DNA of 62,609 nt from Terriglobia bacterium (GTDB taxonomy: Bacteria; Acidobacteriota; Terriglobia; Acidiferrales; UBA7541), in assembly GCA_020073585.1 (NCBI GenBank), contig JAIQEV010000020.1, positions 1-62,609 on the forward strand, written 5' to 3'. This document shows positions 27,266-36,714 of the stretch, in pieces. The translations under genes and the position numbers were made by a program. Position 1 is the stretch's first letter. The number at the start of each line of letters is the position of its first letter. The notes below the pieces were generated by a model that was not told where the DNA came from, made no database searches, and saw nothing but the letters and a program-made list of their open reading frames with translations.

Positions 27266-28117
27266 CTAGGCGGAGGCGTGGTCTTCGGCGAGGAGGTGCG
27301 GGGGCACGGGGCGGAGGTCGCGGACGATGCGGACCCAGGACATGACCTTGAGCACGTAGTAGGTGATGTCCACCTCCCACCAGAAGAAGCCCTGGCGGGC
27401 GGCGGCCATGTAGTGGTGGTGATTGTTGTGCCAGCCCTCGCCGAGGGTGACCAGGGCCAGGACGAAATTGTTCTTGCTGGTGTCCGTGGTGAGATAGCGG
27501 CGCGAGCCGAAGAGGTGCGAGAGCGAATTGATGGTGAAGGTGCCGTGCCAGAGGAGCACGGTGCTGAGGCAGAAGCCCCACAGGAAAAGACCCCAGCCGC
27601 CGATGAGAAAGAGCGCCACGGCGAGAACCACGGGGGGCAGGAGATGATATTTGTTGAGCCAGCGCAGCTCGGGAAATCTGGCGAAGTCGCCGATGTATTC
27701 GATGCGCGTGTCGTTGTACATGTCGGAGATGAACCAGCCGACGTGGGACCAGAAGAAGCCGAAGAGCGTGGGGGAGTGCAGATCCTCGTCGGTATCCGAA
27801 TAGCGGTGATGATGGCGGTGATGGGCGGCCCACCAGAGGACGCCCTTCTGGCTGGAGGACATGGCCATCCAGGCGATGACGAACTGGAAGACGCGGCTGG
27901 TCTTGAAGGAGCGGTGCGCGAAGTAGCGGTGATAGCCCGCGGTGACGAAGAACATGCGCACCCAGTAGAGCGCCAGGCAGACGATCAGATACGACCAGTG
28001 AAATTTGACCCAAAAGACCGAGAGTGCGGCCAGGTGAATCAGCGCAAACGGCAGGGTATGCAGTATGGAAATGCGCGAGCCATTCGGCAGGGGTATGAAT
28101 AAGGCCCGTGAAGCCAT
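27266..28117 (-). CDS. Acyl-CoA desaturase (delta-9, SCD/OLE1-like)
   Basis: 283-residue membrane desaturase with all three histidine boxes: HRYFAH (63-68), HHRHHH (99-104) and HNNHHH (230-235), which hold the diiron centre that inserts a cis double bond into an acyl chain. Hydrophobic segments (residues 20-60 and 160-195) place it in the inner membrane. It should adjust membrane fluidity and needs oxygen and electrons; no reductase is adjacent. ATG at 28117 fits the family start (PNGSRISILHTLPF). Two earlier in-frame starts exist but add an unconserved leader. Confidence 0.92.
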   Translation of the reverse strand: MASRALFIPLPNGSRISILHTLPFALIHLAALSVFWVKFHWSYLIVCLALYWVRMFFVTAGYHRYFAHRSFKTSRVFQFVIAWMAMSSSQKGVLWWAAHHRHHHRYSDTDEDLHSPTLFGFFWSHVGWFISDMYNDTRIEYIGDFARFPELRWLNKYHLLPPVVLAVALFLIGGWGLFLWGFCLSTVLLWHGTFTINSLSHLFGSRRYLTTDTSKNNFVLALVTLGEGWHNNHHHYMAAARQGFFWWEVDITYYVLKVMSWVRIVRDLRPVPPHLLAEDHASA

Positions 28118-28365
28118 CCAGCGAGTTTCCTTTGCGTCCTGACGGATGAGGACTGATAATCTTGCGCCAACCGCGAGCGCGCAACCTGCCGGAAACGCCG
28201 TCACGAGTAAGCAGGATAAGTTTACGGGGCGGGGGGAGGCGGGTCAAGGAATGGTTGCCGGGGGGTAACCTGTGCGGCGCGCGCACGGATATGTTATCGT
28301 CACGACGGGCGCGGAAGTTTGCGGCTGCGCCGCCGCGCAACGCGGCTGGAAGGGTGAATCGAGCG

Positions 28366-28641
28366 ATGGCGGAACGTCCGGTGCTGGTGGGATTGATCCC
28401 GCAGGTGGTGGTGCTGGAGGCCGGGGACCAGGTGTCGTGGATCTCCGATGCGGGCAATCTGCGCGTGGAGTTCGACGTGAACCGCTGCCCGTTCTCCTCG
28501 AACGTGTTTCAGGCCCCGATGGGGATGCGGCTGCTGAGCGGGCCGCCGCGCGTCGGGACGAAAGCCGGGATCTACAAGTACCGGCTGTGGCTGAACGACC
28601 AGATGGTCGGGCAGGGCGAAGTGATCCTGCGCGAGGCGTAA
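28366..28641 (+). CDS. Small cupredoxin-like hypothetical protein
   Basis: 91 residues: VLVGLIPQVVVLEAGDQVSW, then a beta-strand pattern (RVEFDVNRCPFSS, AGIYKYRLWLNDQMVGQGEVI) that resembles small cupredoxin-like domains found in Acidobacteria. There is no signal peptide, and the copper ligands (His..Cys..His..Met) are not complete, so copper binding is doubtful. ATG at 28366 is chosen because the strand pattern starts there; the longer upstream frame is Arg/Gly/Pro-rich. A 13-bp hairpin follows at 28657-28687. Confidence 0.65.
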   Translation: MAERPVLVGLIPQVVVLEAGDQVSWISDAGNLRVEFDVNRCPFSSNVFQAPMGMRLLSGPPRVGTKAGIYKYRLWLNDQMVGQGEVILREA

Positions 28642-28656
28642 GATTTACGAAGGGTT

Positions 28657-28687
28657 CACGGTTCAACCGTTACGCGGTTGAGCCGTG
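28657..28687 (+). terminator. Strong hairpin after the cupredoxin-like gene
   Basis: CACGGTTCAACCG pairs with CGGTTGAGCCGTG (13 pairs, one G-T) around TTACG. There is no T-run, so it could equally be a dispersed palindrome of the REP type acting as an attenuator or mRNA 3' end. Confidence 0.5.
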
Positions 28688-28820
28688 GAAGAGCTGCTCT
28701 TCGATCCCACCGCGGATATTTCCAAACAGATTGCAGACACTCGCAGTTGAGATCCGGAGGCCCCGCAAGAAAGCGTGGGACCTCGGGATGACTGCCCGTA
28801 GATAGTCTTGCGCGCCGCGG

Positions 28821-29186
28821 CTACGGCTTGGGGGCGGGCTTTTTTGCCGCGCGGGCGGGCTGCTTGGCGATGACCAGGTCCTTGATCTTGTCATAGGTGG
28901 CCTGGGGAATGATCTTCCTGCGGACGAGGTCGTTCTTGGCGCGGTAGGGGCGGCCGTCCACGATTTTCTGGGAGTAGGCGTCGCCGATGCCGGGGAGAAC
29001 CTTCAACTGGTCGAGGGTGGCGGTGTTGAGATCCAGGAGGCCCTTGGCGGGAGCGGCTTGCTCCGCCTTGGCCGCGGGCTTCGCGGCGGGCTCGGGGGCC
29101 GGCTTGGCCTGGCCCAGGGCCAGATTGGCGCCCAGGAATAGCAGGGCTGCGGCAAACAGCAGGCGTGTGCGGTACTGCTTCTTCAT
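28821..29186 (-). CDS. ComEA-like secreted helix-hairpin-helix protein
   Basis: 121 residues. A signal peptide ([20 protein letters not shown]) is followed by an Ala/Pro/Lys linker and a helix-hairpin-helix domain: [20 protein letters not shown], then [18 protein letters not shown] and [20 protein letters not shown]. ComEA-type proteins bind DNA in the periplasm during natural transformation; similar small HhH proteins are also found outside competence. The C-terminus is Lys/Ala/Pro-rich. The next gene upstream on the same strand is a hypothetical protein that ends 35 bases before this start. ATG at 29186 gives the clean signal peptide. Confidence 0.8.
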   Translation of the reverse strand: MKKQYRTRLLFAAALLFLGANLALGQAKPAPEPAAKPAAKAEQAAPAKGLLDLNTATLDQLKVLPGIGDAYSQKIVDGRPYRAKNDLVRRKIIPQATYDKIKDLVIAKQPARAAKKPAPKP

Positions 29187-29220
29187 CTCTCTCTCCTTAT
29201 ATGGGGTGCGTTCGAAAATG

Positions 29221-29649
29221 TCAGTCGCCGACGGCGGCGACGCTGCGGGTGCTTTCGACGGACTCGGCCAGGCCGCGGCGCACGGGTCCCAGGAGGAAGG
29301 CGGGGACGGGGCGCTCGGGGACCAGGCTGAGGTTGGCGGATTTGCGGGGGAACTCGACGCGGAGGTCGAGCTTGAGCCCGGCTTCGCGGAGGAATTCGGC
29401 GGAAAAGCCGAGGTCGGCGGCGCGGTCCACGCCCCAGAACCAGAGCTTTTCTTCATTGTGCTGGAGAAAATTGACGGCCTGTTCGAGCTTGATCATGGCC
29501 CGGTCGAAGGAAGAGGCCATGAAGAAGGCGGCCAGGGTCCAGGCATGGCGGGGATAATGGACGCGGATGCGCACGCAGTATTTGCCGGCCTGATTGCGTT
29601 CCATGCTGCAACGATAGTCGTTGCGAACCGTAGTGGTGCGAGCGGGCAT
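29221..29649 (-). CDS. Hypothetical protein
   Basis: 142 residues, no signal peptide. The composition is protein-like: [20 protein letters not shown], a helical middle ([30 protein letters not shown]), and [19 protein letters not shown] near the C-terminus. No known family recognised. ATG at 29649. It lies 35 bases upstream of the ComEA-like gene on the same strand, so the two may be co-transcribed. Confidence 0.6.
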   Translation of the reverse strand: MPARTTTVRNDYRCSMERNQAGKYCVRIRVHYPRHAWTLAAFFMASSFDRAMIKLEQAVNFLQHNEEKLWFWGVDRAADLGFSAEFLREAGLKLDLRVEFPRKSANLSLVPERPVPAFLLGPVRRGLAESVESTRSVAAVGD

Positions 29650-29748
29650 AGGAGTCTCACGCGACGTAGGAATAGCCTAGCTGGCCGGCCGGAGAATGGC
29701 AAGAGGGGCCGTCAACATAAATAACACGTTTGTTTACAGGCAATTAGA

Positions 29749-31668
29749 CTAACTTTGCCCGGTGAAATTCTTCATGCGCTCGGGCATCAACTGCAACTTT
29801 CCTTCCTGCTTCAGGCGGTTCTGGAGGCCTGTGCGGAAGGCTTCGAAGGCCAAGTTGCGCTTGTTCTGGAGGACTTGCTCGGCCAGCGACTGCTTGTCCC
29901 TGTCGAAGTTGGCCGGGTCGGGCTCTTCCTTGGCGACCACCTGGTAGACCAGCCAGTTGTTGCCGAGACTGAGCGGGGCGCCGGCTTCGCCAGAGTTCAA
30001 GCGGAAGGCGGAAGCTAACTGGCGGCCGCTGGCGACGCCGGAAATGGAGCCGTTGCGGGCAAAGGAGTCGCTGGTCTTGGACTCCAGGCCCAGGGACTTG
30101 GCTGCGGCGGGGAATTTCTCGCCGGCCTTGACGCGGCGGGCGAGCTCCTCGGCGCGGGAGCGCGCGGCGGCGGCGGCCATGGTGCGCTTGAGGTCGGCCA
30201 GGACGCGGTCGCGAACTTCGGAGAGGGTGCCGGCATGAGCCGGCAGGATCTCTTTCACGGTCAGCACGACGTAGCCGCGGTCGGTGCGGATGGGCAGGCC
30301 GAGTTCGCCCTGGTGCAGGCGGAAGATGGCGTCCTTGATCTCCTGGGAATTGCCGAGTTCGAGGAGCACGTCGGTGGCGGCCACGGGGCGGGTCTCCGCG
30401 ACGCTCAGATGGAACTGGCCGGCGAGGTCCTCGAGGGAGCCGCGGTTGGATTTGCGGACGGCGGCGGCAATCTGTTCGGCCTGGTCGGCGGCGCGCTGGT
30501 CGGCCTTCTCGAGGGAGAGCGGGGCGCGCAGGGACTCCTTGACCTCGTCGAAGGACTTGGTGTGCGCGGTCTCCCGGTCCACGGCCTTGATGATGTGAAA
30601 GCCGAACTGGGTGCGCACCAGGGGGGAGATGCCGCCCTTGGCGAGGCTGAAGGCGGCCTTTTCAAACTCCGCCACGGTCTGGCCCTGCTCGATCCAGCCG
30701 AGGTCGCCGCCCTTGTCCTTGGTGGTGTCCTCGGAATATTTTTTGGCCAGATCCTCGAACTTCGCGCCCTTCTGGGCCAGCTTGAGGACGTCCTCGGCCT
30801 TCTTGCGGATCTCGGCGACTTCCGCGTCGGTCTTTCCGGTGGTGCGGAAGAGGATGTGCTGGACGTGCACGCGGTTGGGCACCTGATAGAGCTGGATGCG
30901 GGACTGGTAGAGGGCCTTCAGTTCGTCGTCGGAGAGTTGGATGCTCTGGCGGAGCTGGTTGAGGTCGGCGAGAGCATAGCGCACGACGCGGCGCTCGGGA
31001 ACCTGGTATTTGGCTTTGTTCTTTTCGAATTCGGCCTGGATGGCGACGTCGCCGGGAGCCTGCTGGGCATCGAGATCCTCGGGTTTGATATAGGCGTAGG
31101 CCAGGGTGATCTTCTGATTGCGGTAGCGGAACTCCTCCTGGATCTCGAGGGGGCTGACGCTGATGCCGTCGGTGACCAGGCGGCGGAACTTTTCCTCGAG
31201 CAGCCCCTGGCGGACAAGTTCTTCGAATTGCGGAACGTTCATGCCGAAGCGGCTCTGCACTTCGGCCGAGTAGCGGTCCATGCCGACAAAGGTGCCGCCG
31301 CTGAAGGCGGTGGGGAGAAACTGGCGGATGCGGTCGGCGCGTTCTTCGTCGCTGACGTGGATGCCGAGGCGGCGGCCTTCGAGCTCCAGCTCTTTCTGAA
31401 AGACGAGCTGGTTCAGTATCTGCTGGGCATAGAGGCCTTCGAGCTGTTTGGGGATCTGGCCGCGCGAGGAGATCTGCGCGAGTTGCTCGCGCACGTCGCT
31501 GACGGTGACGCTCTGATCGCCGATGCGGGCGACGGTATCGGGAGCGGCATCGCCCGTCGCGGGGCCTTGCGGCACGAGGTAGAGCAGCATGCTCACGGCG
31601 AGCAGGCCGATCACGATGCCGATAAAGATGCGAACCAGGGTCTTGCGATTGTCAAGAATGCCAGCCAT
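29749..31668 (-). CDS. PpiD-like membrane-anchored peptidyl-prolyl isomerase (SurA_N and PPIC domains)
   Basis: 639 residues, the usual size of PpiD. It has one N-terminal membrane anchor (LVRIFIGIVIGLLAVSMLLYLVP, about residues 11-33), a SurA_N-type chaperone segment (residues 45-230) and a parvulin PPIC domain (about 270-370: HVQHILFRTTGKTDAEVAEI, GGDLGWIEQGQTVAEFEKAA, FGFHIIKAVDRETAH), followed by a second parvulin-like region (about 430-560). It should help fold outer-membrane and secreted proteins at the periplasmic face of the inner membrane. ATG at 31668 begins with the family's DNRKTLVRI. It is transcribed alone. Confidence 0.9.
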   Translation of the reverse strand: MAGILDNRKTLVRIFIGIVIGLLAVSMLLYLVPQGPATGDAAPDTVARIGDQSVTVSDVREQLAQISSRGQIPKQLEGLYAQQILNQLVFQKELELEGRRLGIHVSDEERADRIRQFLPTAFSGGTFVGMDRYSAEVQSRFGMNVPQFEELVRQGLLEEKFRRLVTDGISVSPLEIQEEFRYRNQKITLAYAYIKPEDLDAQQAPGDVAIQAEFEKNKAKYQVPERRVVRYALADLNQLRQSIQLSDDELKALYQSRIQLYQVPNRVHVQHILFRTTGKTDAEVAEIRKKAEDVLKLAQKGAKFEDLAKKYSEDTTKDKGGDLGWIEQGQTVAEFEKAAFSLAKGGISPLVRTQFGFHIIKAVDRETAHTKSFDEVKESLRAPLSLEKADQRAADQAEQIAAAVRKSNRGSLEDLAGQFHLSVAETRPVAATDVLLELGNSQEIKDAIFRLHQGELGLPIRTDRGYVVLTVKEILPAHAGTLSEVRDRVLADLKRTMAAAAARSRAEELARRVKAGEKFPAAAKSLGLESKTSDSFARNGSISGVASGRQLASAFRLNSGEAGAPLSLGNNWLVYQVVAKEEPDPANFDRDKQSLAEQVLQNKRNLAFEAFRTGLQNRLKQEGKLQLMPERMKNFTGQS

Positions 31669-31932
31669 CCGCGATGTCTCCAGGGTACGGGAACAAACGT
31701 TGCATTATAGGAGAGAGAAGGCATGCGCCACAACCGGAAAGGCGCAAGGACGGCTCCCGGGGCGAAAGGAGGGCCGGGACGCCAAGCGACGGGGAAGCCG
31801 CGGCGGGGCCGCAGGAGGGGATAAGAAGCGCAACGGGTGTTTGCTGATAGTGTACGCGGAGGCGCAGGCGTTGGACGCTCCCGGAGGGCTGTGCTAAATT
31901 CTTAAATTAGCGCAAAAGCCGCGCCCCAAACC

Positions 31933-33210
31933 GTGAGCACACAACAACCGTCCGACCCGCACCAGCAGAAGATACCGCGCGTGGAAGTGGTGTGGACCGC
32001 GGTGACGTACAAGACCGTGGCGGTCTACACGGGATTGCTTGCCGCGGTGCTGCTGGCGGGCGCGTACCTGCTGGTGCCGGACTGGTATTCGGCGGCCTAC
32101 CGGAAACTCACGAACGCCATGATCGGCAGCGGCGAAGGGGACGTGGCGCCGATGGAGAAGAAACAGGCGCGCTTCGTGAACCTGGACGGCAAGGTGCAGA
32201 TCAAGAAAGTGAATTCGGTGGAATGGGTGGATGCGGACTACCGCACGACGCTGGACAAGGGCGACCAGGTGAAGACGTCGGGGGAAGGGGCGGCGCGCAT
32301 CGCCTTCGCGGACGGCACGACGTACACGGTGAAATCGGACTCCTTCGTCACCGTGGAGGAAAACTCGACCGAGCACGACCGGCCCACGAGCGTGGCCATG
32401 CGCGTGACCTCCGGCGCGCTGGACCTGGCGACGCCGAACCTGACGCCGGGTTCGCTGGCGGTGGTATCGGTGGATGACGCGAAAGCGCAGGCGCGGCAGA
32501 ACAGCCGCATGAGCGTGAAGAACGACCCGACGAAGAACGAGCATGAGATCGTGGTGGCGCAGGGCAGCGCGGACGTGCAGCGCGGGTCGGAACACATCGA
32601 ACTGGCGCAATGGGAGAAGGCCAGCTTCGCGACGGGCGGAGCGCTCCAGAAATCGACGGTGCTGGCGCCGCCGGACCTGGTGGAACCGCTCAATCTGCAG
32701 CCGCTGATCGTGGCGGACCCGAAAGCCGCGGCGGTGCATTTCGAATGGAAAGCGGTGCCGGACGCGGTATCGTATACGCTGCGGATCAGCACCTCGACGG
32801 TCTTCGCGAAGTACGTGGAGAAGAAGGTGACGGGGACCAACGCGGAGGTCAGCGGGCTGGAAGCGGGGGAGTATTTCTGGAACGTGACGGCGATGGACGT
32901 GAAGAAGCGCACCAGCGAGGTGAGCGATACGTTCAAGTTTTCGCTGGTGGCGCAGGGCAAGACGCAGGAGATGGTGCTGGAAGTGGACGGCACGCAACTG
33001 CACGGACGCGTGGTGGAGATCATCGGACGCACGGAGCCGGGGGCGGCGCTGATCGTCAACGGGCAGCCGGTATCCATGATCGCGCCGGACGGAAAGTTCC
33101 GGCACTTCACGGAACAACTGCAGCCGGGGCAGCAGACGATTGTGATTACCGGGCAGAACCGGCGCGGAGGCACGGCGATTCTGCGGGTGCCCATCGTGAT
33201 ACCGAAATAA
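31933..33210 (+). CDS. FecR-domain protein with C-terminal beta-sandwich domains
   Basis: 425 residues from a GTG at 31933. One membrane helix (VAVYTGLLAAVLLAGAYLLV, about 29-49) anchors a periplasmic FecR-like domain (GDQVKTSGEGAARIAFADGT, YTVKSDSFVTVEEN; residues 80-200). Two Ig/fibronectin-like modules follow (VHFEWKAVPDAVSYTLRIST; QLHGRVVEIIGRTEPGAALI). Upstream of mreB by about 90 bases on the same strand, it may belong to the mre operon and have a cell-envelope role; this is inference from position. Without an anti-sigma N-terminal domain or a sigma-factor neighbour, a FecR signalling role is unlikely. Confidence 0.8.
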   Translation: MSTQQPSDPHQQKIPRVEVVWTAVTYKTVAVYTGLLAAVLLAGAYLLVPDWYSAAYRKLTNAMIGSGEGDVAPMEKKQARFVNLDGKVQIKKVNSVEWVDADYRTTLDKGDQVKTSGEGAARIAFADGTTYTVKSDSFVTVEENSTEHDRPTSVAMRVTSGALDLATPNLTPGSLAVVSVDDAKAQARQNSRMSVKNDPTKNEHEIVVAQGSADVQRGSEHIELAQWEKASFATGGALQKSTVLAPPDLVEPLNLQPLIVADPKAAAVHFEWKAVPDAVSYTLRISTSTVFAKYVEKKVTGTNAEVSGLEAGEYFWNVTAMDVKKRTSEVSDTFKFSLVAQGKTQEMVLEVDGTQLHGRVVEIIGRTEPGAALIVNGQPVSMIAPDGKFRHFTEQLQPGQQTIVITGQNRRGGTAILRVPIVIPK

Positions 33211-33302
33211 GGACCGAGGCGCGGCCGGCGCGCTGTCCGGGGCCTGCGGGAAATTCCCGCGGGCTGCGGAGAACCATTTCTCCGCGGAGGGACTGAGGGG
33301 AC

Positions 33303-34343
33303 ATGAACAAGAACGGATATAACCTGCGGTCGATTTTCAGCCTGTTTTCATCGGACCTGGCGATCGACCTGGGCACGGCGAACACCCTGGTGTTTTCCGC
33401 GGGCAAGGGGATCGTGGTGAACGAGCCCTCGATCGTGGCCATCAACAAGAACAGCGGCGAAGTGGTGGCGGTGGGGCGCGAAGCCAAGGAGATGCTGGGG
33501 CGGACGCCGGGCAACGTGGTGGCCATCAAGCCGATGAAGGACGGAGTCATCGCGGACTTCAAGGTCACCGAAAAGATGCTGACCTACTTCATCCAGAAGG
33601 CCCACAACCGGCGGGTGCTGGTGCATCCGCGGATCGTCATCGGCGTGCCCAGCGAAATCACGCCGGTGGAAAAGCGCGCGGTGCAGGACTCGGCGTACCG
33701 GGCGCGGGCCAGCGAAGTCTTCCTGGTGGAGCAGGCCATGGCCGCGGCCATCGGAGCGGGGCTGCCCATCGAGGAGCCCAGCGGCAACATGGTGGTGGAC
33801 ATCGGCGGAGGCACCACGGACATCGCGGTGATCTCCATGAGCGGGATCGTCTATTCGCGGTCGGTGCGCGTGGCCGGAAACGAGATGGACGAAGCGGTGA
33901 TGCAGTACCTGAAGCGCAAGTACAACATGCTGGTGGGGGAGCGCACCGCGGAACAGATCAAGATGGAGATCGGGTCGGCGTACCCGCTGGAAAAGCCGCT
34001 GACCATGGAAGTGAAAGGGCGCAACCTGATCGAAGGGGTGCCGCGCACGGTGACCATCGACGACAGCGAGATCCGCGAAGCGCTGAGCGAATGCGTGTCC
34101 ACGATTCTGAACGCCATACGCGTGGCGCTGGAGCGCACGCCGCCGGAGCTTTCGGCGGACATCAGCGACCGGGGCATCGTGCTGACGGGCGGGGGCGCGC
34201 TGCTGAAGAATCTGGACAAGCGCATCCGCGAGGAGACCGGGTTGCCGGTGTCCATCGCCGACGATCCGCTGGCTTCGGTGGTGCTGGGCACGGGGAAGAT
34301 GCTGAGCGACTTCCGGCTGCTGCGGCAAGTGTGCATCGACTAA
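33303..34343 (+). CDS. mreB: Rod-shape-determining actin homologue MreB
   Basis: 346 residues. It has the actin-fold ATP-binding motifs: DLAIDLGTANTLV (phosphate 1), VVDIGGGTTDIAVIS (phosphate 2) and GIVLTGGGALLKNLD (adenosine). Membrane-associated MreB filaments guide the elongation machinery of the lateral cell wall. GAGGGGAC precedes the ATG. mreC and mreD follow on the same strand, with 161 bases between mreB and mreC. Confidence 0.98.
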   Translation: MNKNGYNLRSIFSLFSSDLAIDLGTANTLVFSAGKGIVVNEPSIVAINKNSGEVVAVGREAKEMLGRTPGNVVAIKPMKDGVIADFKVTEKMLTYFIQKAHNRRVLVHPRIVIGVPSEITPVEKRAVQDSAYRARASEVFLVEQAMAAAIGAGLPIEEPSGNMVVDIGGGTTDIAVISMSGIVYSRSVRVAGNEMDEAVMQYLKRKYNMLVGERTAEQIKMEIGSAYPLEKPLTMEVKGRNLIEGVPRTVTIDDSEIREALSECVSTILNAIRVALERTPPELSADISDRGIVLTGGGALLKNLDKRIREETGLPVSIADDPLASVVLGTGKMLSDFRLLRQVCID

Positions 34344-34504
34344 GAAGAGTTGGCCGCTTCGCTGTCACCCAGAACAGAGTTGCGGCAGCAAAGCAGGACG
34401 GCGGCATCCCGGGCGGGCCGGGATAAAAGCCGCGCCCCGAGCCCGGCTGCGCCAAGGCGCCGCCGGGCGGGCGAAGAGTTACAGATTGCGAGTTTCGATC
34501 TCCC

Positions 34505-35410
34505 ATGGCTACCATTGCTTCGCGTCACCGGTCTTTGGTCCTGCTGGCGATAGCCATCGTCGCGCAGGTGCTGCTGCTCGCCGTGCAGATTCAGCGGGCG
34601 CAGCAGAACCGGCATGACCGGCTGGTCCGCGTCTGGACGGTGGCGCTGATCTCGCCCTTCGAGCGCGCCGGGTCCTGGGGCGTGGGCAAAGTCCGCGGCA
34701 CCTGGAACCATTACTTCGCGCTGCGCTACACGGCGCGGGAAAACGAGAGCCTGCGGCGCGAGCGCGACACCCTGAAGATACAGGTCAACGAGTTGCAGAG
34801 CCGGGCTGCGGAAGCCGGGCGCCTGGCCGCGCTGCTGAACTTCCGCCAGGAGCATCCCAGCGCTCCGCTGGTTCCCGCGCGGGTCATCGGCACCAGCGCG
34901 GAGGCCGCCAGCCAGACCATCTACATTGACCGCGGGAAACGCGACGGGGTCCTCCCCAACATGGGGGTGATCACGCCGGACGGGGTGGTGGGCAAGGTGA
35001 TCGAGGCCTACTCCAGCGTCTCGCAGGTGCTGCTGCTCACGGACAAGGAGAGCGGGGTCGGGGCCATGCTCGCGGATTCGCGGCTGCAGAGCCCGGTGAG
35101 CGGGATGGGCGAACCGCTGCTACAAATGAAGTACGTGAGCGAGAGCGACGTTGTGAATCCCGGGGATCGCGTGGTGACCAGCGGGATGGACCGGATATTT
35201 CCGAAGGATCTGCCGGTGGGCACGGTGGTGGACGTGAAGCCCGGCGTGCCCTTCAAGCTGGTGCGCGTGCGGCCGTCGGCGGGGCTGCAGCGGCTGGAAG
35301 AGGTCCTGGTGCTGCGGTCGCTGCAGCCGCTGGAGTTGAAGAAAGAAGCGGAGCCTGCGGGAGCCGCCCCGGACAAGAGCCGGCCGGCGCCGGCGGTCGC
35401 CAAGCCATGA
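34505..35410 (+). CDS. mreC: Rod-shape-determining protein MreC
   Basis: 301 residues: an N-terminal membrane helix (LVLLAIAIVAQVLLLAVQIQ), a coiled coil (YTARENESLRRERDTLKIQV) and the two MreC beta-barrels (VPARVIGTSAEAASQTIYID, GVITPDGVVGKVIEAYSSVS, DLPVGTVVDVKP). The Pro/Ala-rich C-terminus is normal for the family. It links MreB to PBP2 in the periplasm. The stop overlaps the mreD start (ATGA). Confidence 0.95.
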   Translation: MATIASRHRSLVLLAIAIVAQVLLLAVQIQRAQQNRHDRLVRVWTVALISPFERAGSWGVGKVRGTWNHYFALRYTARENESLRRERDTLKIQVNELQSRAAEAGRLAALLNFRQEHPSAPLVPARVIGTSAEAASQTIYIDRGKRDGVLPNMGVITPDGVVGKVIEAYSSVSQVLLLTDKESGVGAMLADSRLQSPVSGMGEPLLQMKYVSESDVVNPGDRVVTSGMDRIFPKDLPVGTVVDVKPGVPFKLVRVRPSAGLQRLEEVLVLRSLQPLELKKEAEPAGAAPDKSRPAPAVAKP

Positions 35411-35940
35411 ACAACGATACCTTTGACCTGCGCCTGAACACGGAATCGCACATCGAGGTGCACAAGTTTCGCGCCGGCGCGGTGGTGGCGACGATGGTGG
35501 CGGCGCTGGTGCTGCAGGCGCTGCTGCCCGTCTATTTCCCCAAAGCGGCCATCCTGGACCTGCCGCTGCTGCTCACCACGTATTTCGGGCTGAGCCGGCG
35601 CAATCCCTCGACGGGGCTGCTGCTGGGGATGGTGATCGGGCTATTGCAGGACAGTCTCAGCAAATCGCCGCTGGGCCTGTACGGCATCGCCAAAACGCTG
35701 ATCGGGTTCATCGCTTCGTCCATCGGCGGGCGCCTGGACACCGAACACCCGGCGAGCCGCTTCGCGCTGGTGATTGTCTTCTTCGGCGTGCACCAGGGCG
35801 TGATCGTGCTGATCAAGCGGCTGCTGCTGGCGCAGCCGGAGATCTGGTTCACGATGCGGCTGGGGCTGGCGGCGGTGGTCAACGGCGTGGTGGCCGTGGG
35901 GCTGTTCTTCCTGCTGGACCGGCTGCGCAAGCCTTCCTGA
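35407..35940 (+). CDS. mreD: Rod-shape-determining protein MreD
   Basis: 177-residue integral membrane protein with five to six hydrophobic segments (AVVATMVAALVLQALLPVYF, LLLTTYFGLSRRNPSTGLLLG with the family's GLLQDSLS, then FALVIVFFGVHQGVIVLI). It overlaps mreC by four bases, so it is translationally coupled. It completes the MreBCD set; PBP2 and RodA follow 4.3 kb downstream on the same strand. Confidence 0.93.
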   Translation: MNNDTFDLRLNTESHIEVHKFRAGAVVATMVAALVLQALLPVYFPKAAILDLPLLLTTYFGLSRRNPSTGLLLGMVIGLLQDSLSKSPLGLYGIAKTLIGFIASSIGGRLDTEHPASRFALVIVFFGVHQGVIVLIKRLLLAQPEIWFTMRLGLAAVVNGVVAVGLFFLLDRLRKPS

Positions 35941-36053
35941 GCGGTATTTCCCGTTTCTGAAAATTGGCAGACGGACAGGCATTCGGGCTGCGCGATTCCC
36001 TGCCCGGCGGCCGGCGGATTCGGGTGTGCGCGGAAGCAAAGATGAAGAAGACG

Positions 36054-36080
36054 AACGCAGAGGCGCAGAGGGCACAGAGA
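36054..36080. repeat. Reverse copy of the CTCTGCG intergenic repeat
   Basis: AACGCAGAGGCGCAGAGGGC followed by ACAGAGA is the reverse complement of the tract seen near 13.65 kb, 16.12 kb and 16.90 kb. Confidence 0.55.
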
Positions 36081-36121
36081 TGGGGAGGAAGCGAGGTGCG
36101 GGGTTGCGGGAAAAGCCCGCT

Positions 36122-36550
36122 CTAGTCCGCGAGGCTCAGCTTTTCGAGAAAGGTATTGAAGGCCGCTTTGACCTTGGCGGGGTCCGGCGCCTTGGTCTTG
36201 GACTCGATGAGCGGCGCTACAAACTGGTCCATGGCTTTGTCGATCTCGTCGAACAAGGCGCGGTTCGTTTTGGACAGCGCAGCATCCCCGCCGTAATCCT
36301 CGGCTTTGTCCCAGAGGCGTTCCAGCACGCGGGCCAGTGTGGCAGCCGTGGCCAGATCGCCCTTCTGGAAATCGCGGTAAATCACCTGGGCAAGGGCGCG
36401 ATAGGCGCCCATCTTGGTGTTGTCCACGCCCGCCACCTGCGGGGCATGCTTCTCCTGGGGAACAGCCGCAGAAAGCGAAACGGCTGCGAATAAAAAGACC
36501 ACGAGCAGAGCCGGGAACAATCTTGAAGTTCGGCGCGCAAAACGTGACAT
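36122..36550 (-). CDS. Secreted hypothetical protein
   Basis: 142 residues with a clear signal peptide (RLFPALLVVFLFAAVSLSAA) and a helical mature part rich in Lys/Asp/Ala (GAYRALAQVIYRDFQKGD, LARVLERLWDKAEDYGGD, KAAFNTFLEKLSLAD). It resembles small four-helix periplasmic proteins in general layout but no family can be named. It stands alone between mreD and thrC on the opposite strand from mreD. Confidence 0.72.
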   Translation of the reverse strand: MSRFARRTSRLFPALLVVFLFAAVSLSAAVPQEKHAPQVAGVDNTKMGAYRALAQVIYRDFQKGDLATAATLARVLERLWDKAEDYGGDAALSKTNRALFDEIDKAMDQFVAPLIESKTKAPDPAKVKAAFNTFLEKLSLAD

Positions 36551-36714
36551 CTTTCCTCCCTTCGCGGCAGTGCATCCCGTCAGAAATATGAGGCCACGAG
36601 CCTATGCCCGCGGATTTAAGCATGAAACGCCAATGTCGTCTGCTACGGCGCACGCGGGCTGTCCGCAAAGAGACACTGGGATGCCGGGGAAAAGGGGCCC
36701 GCGCGGGGCGCGGA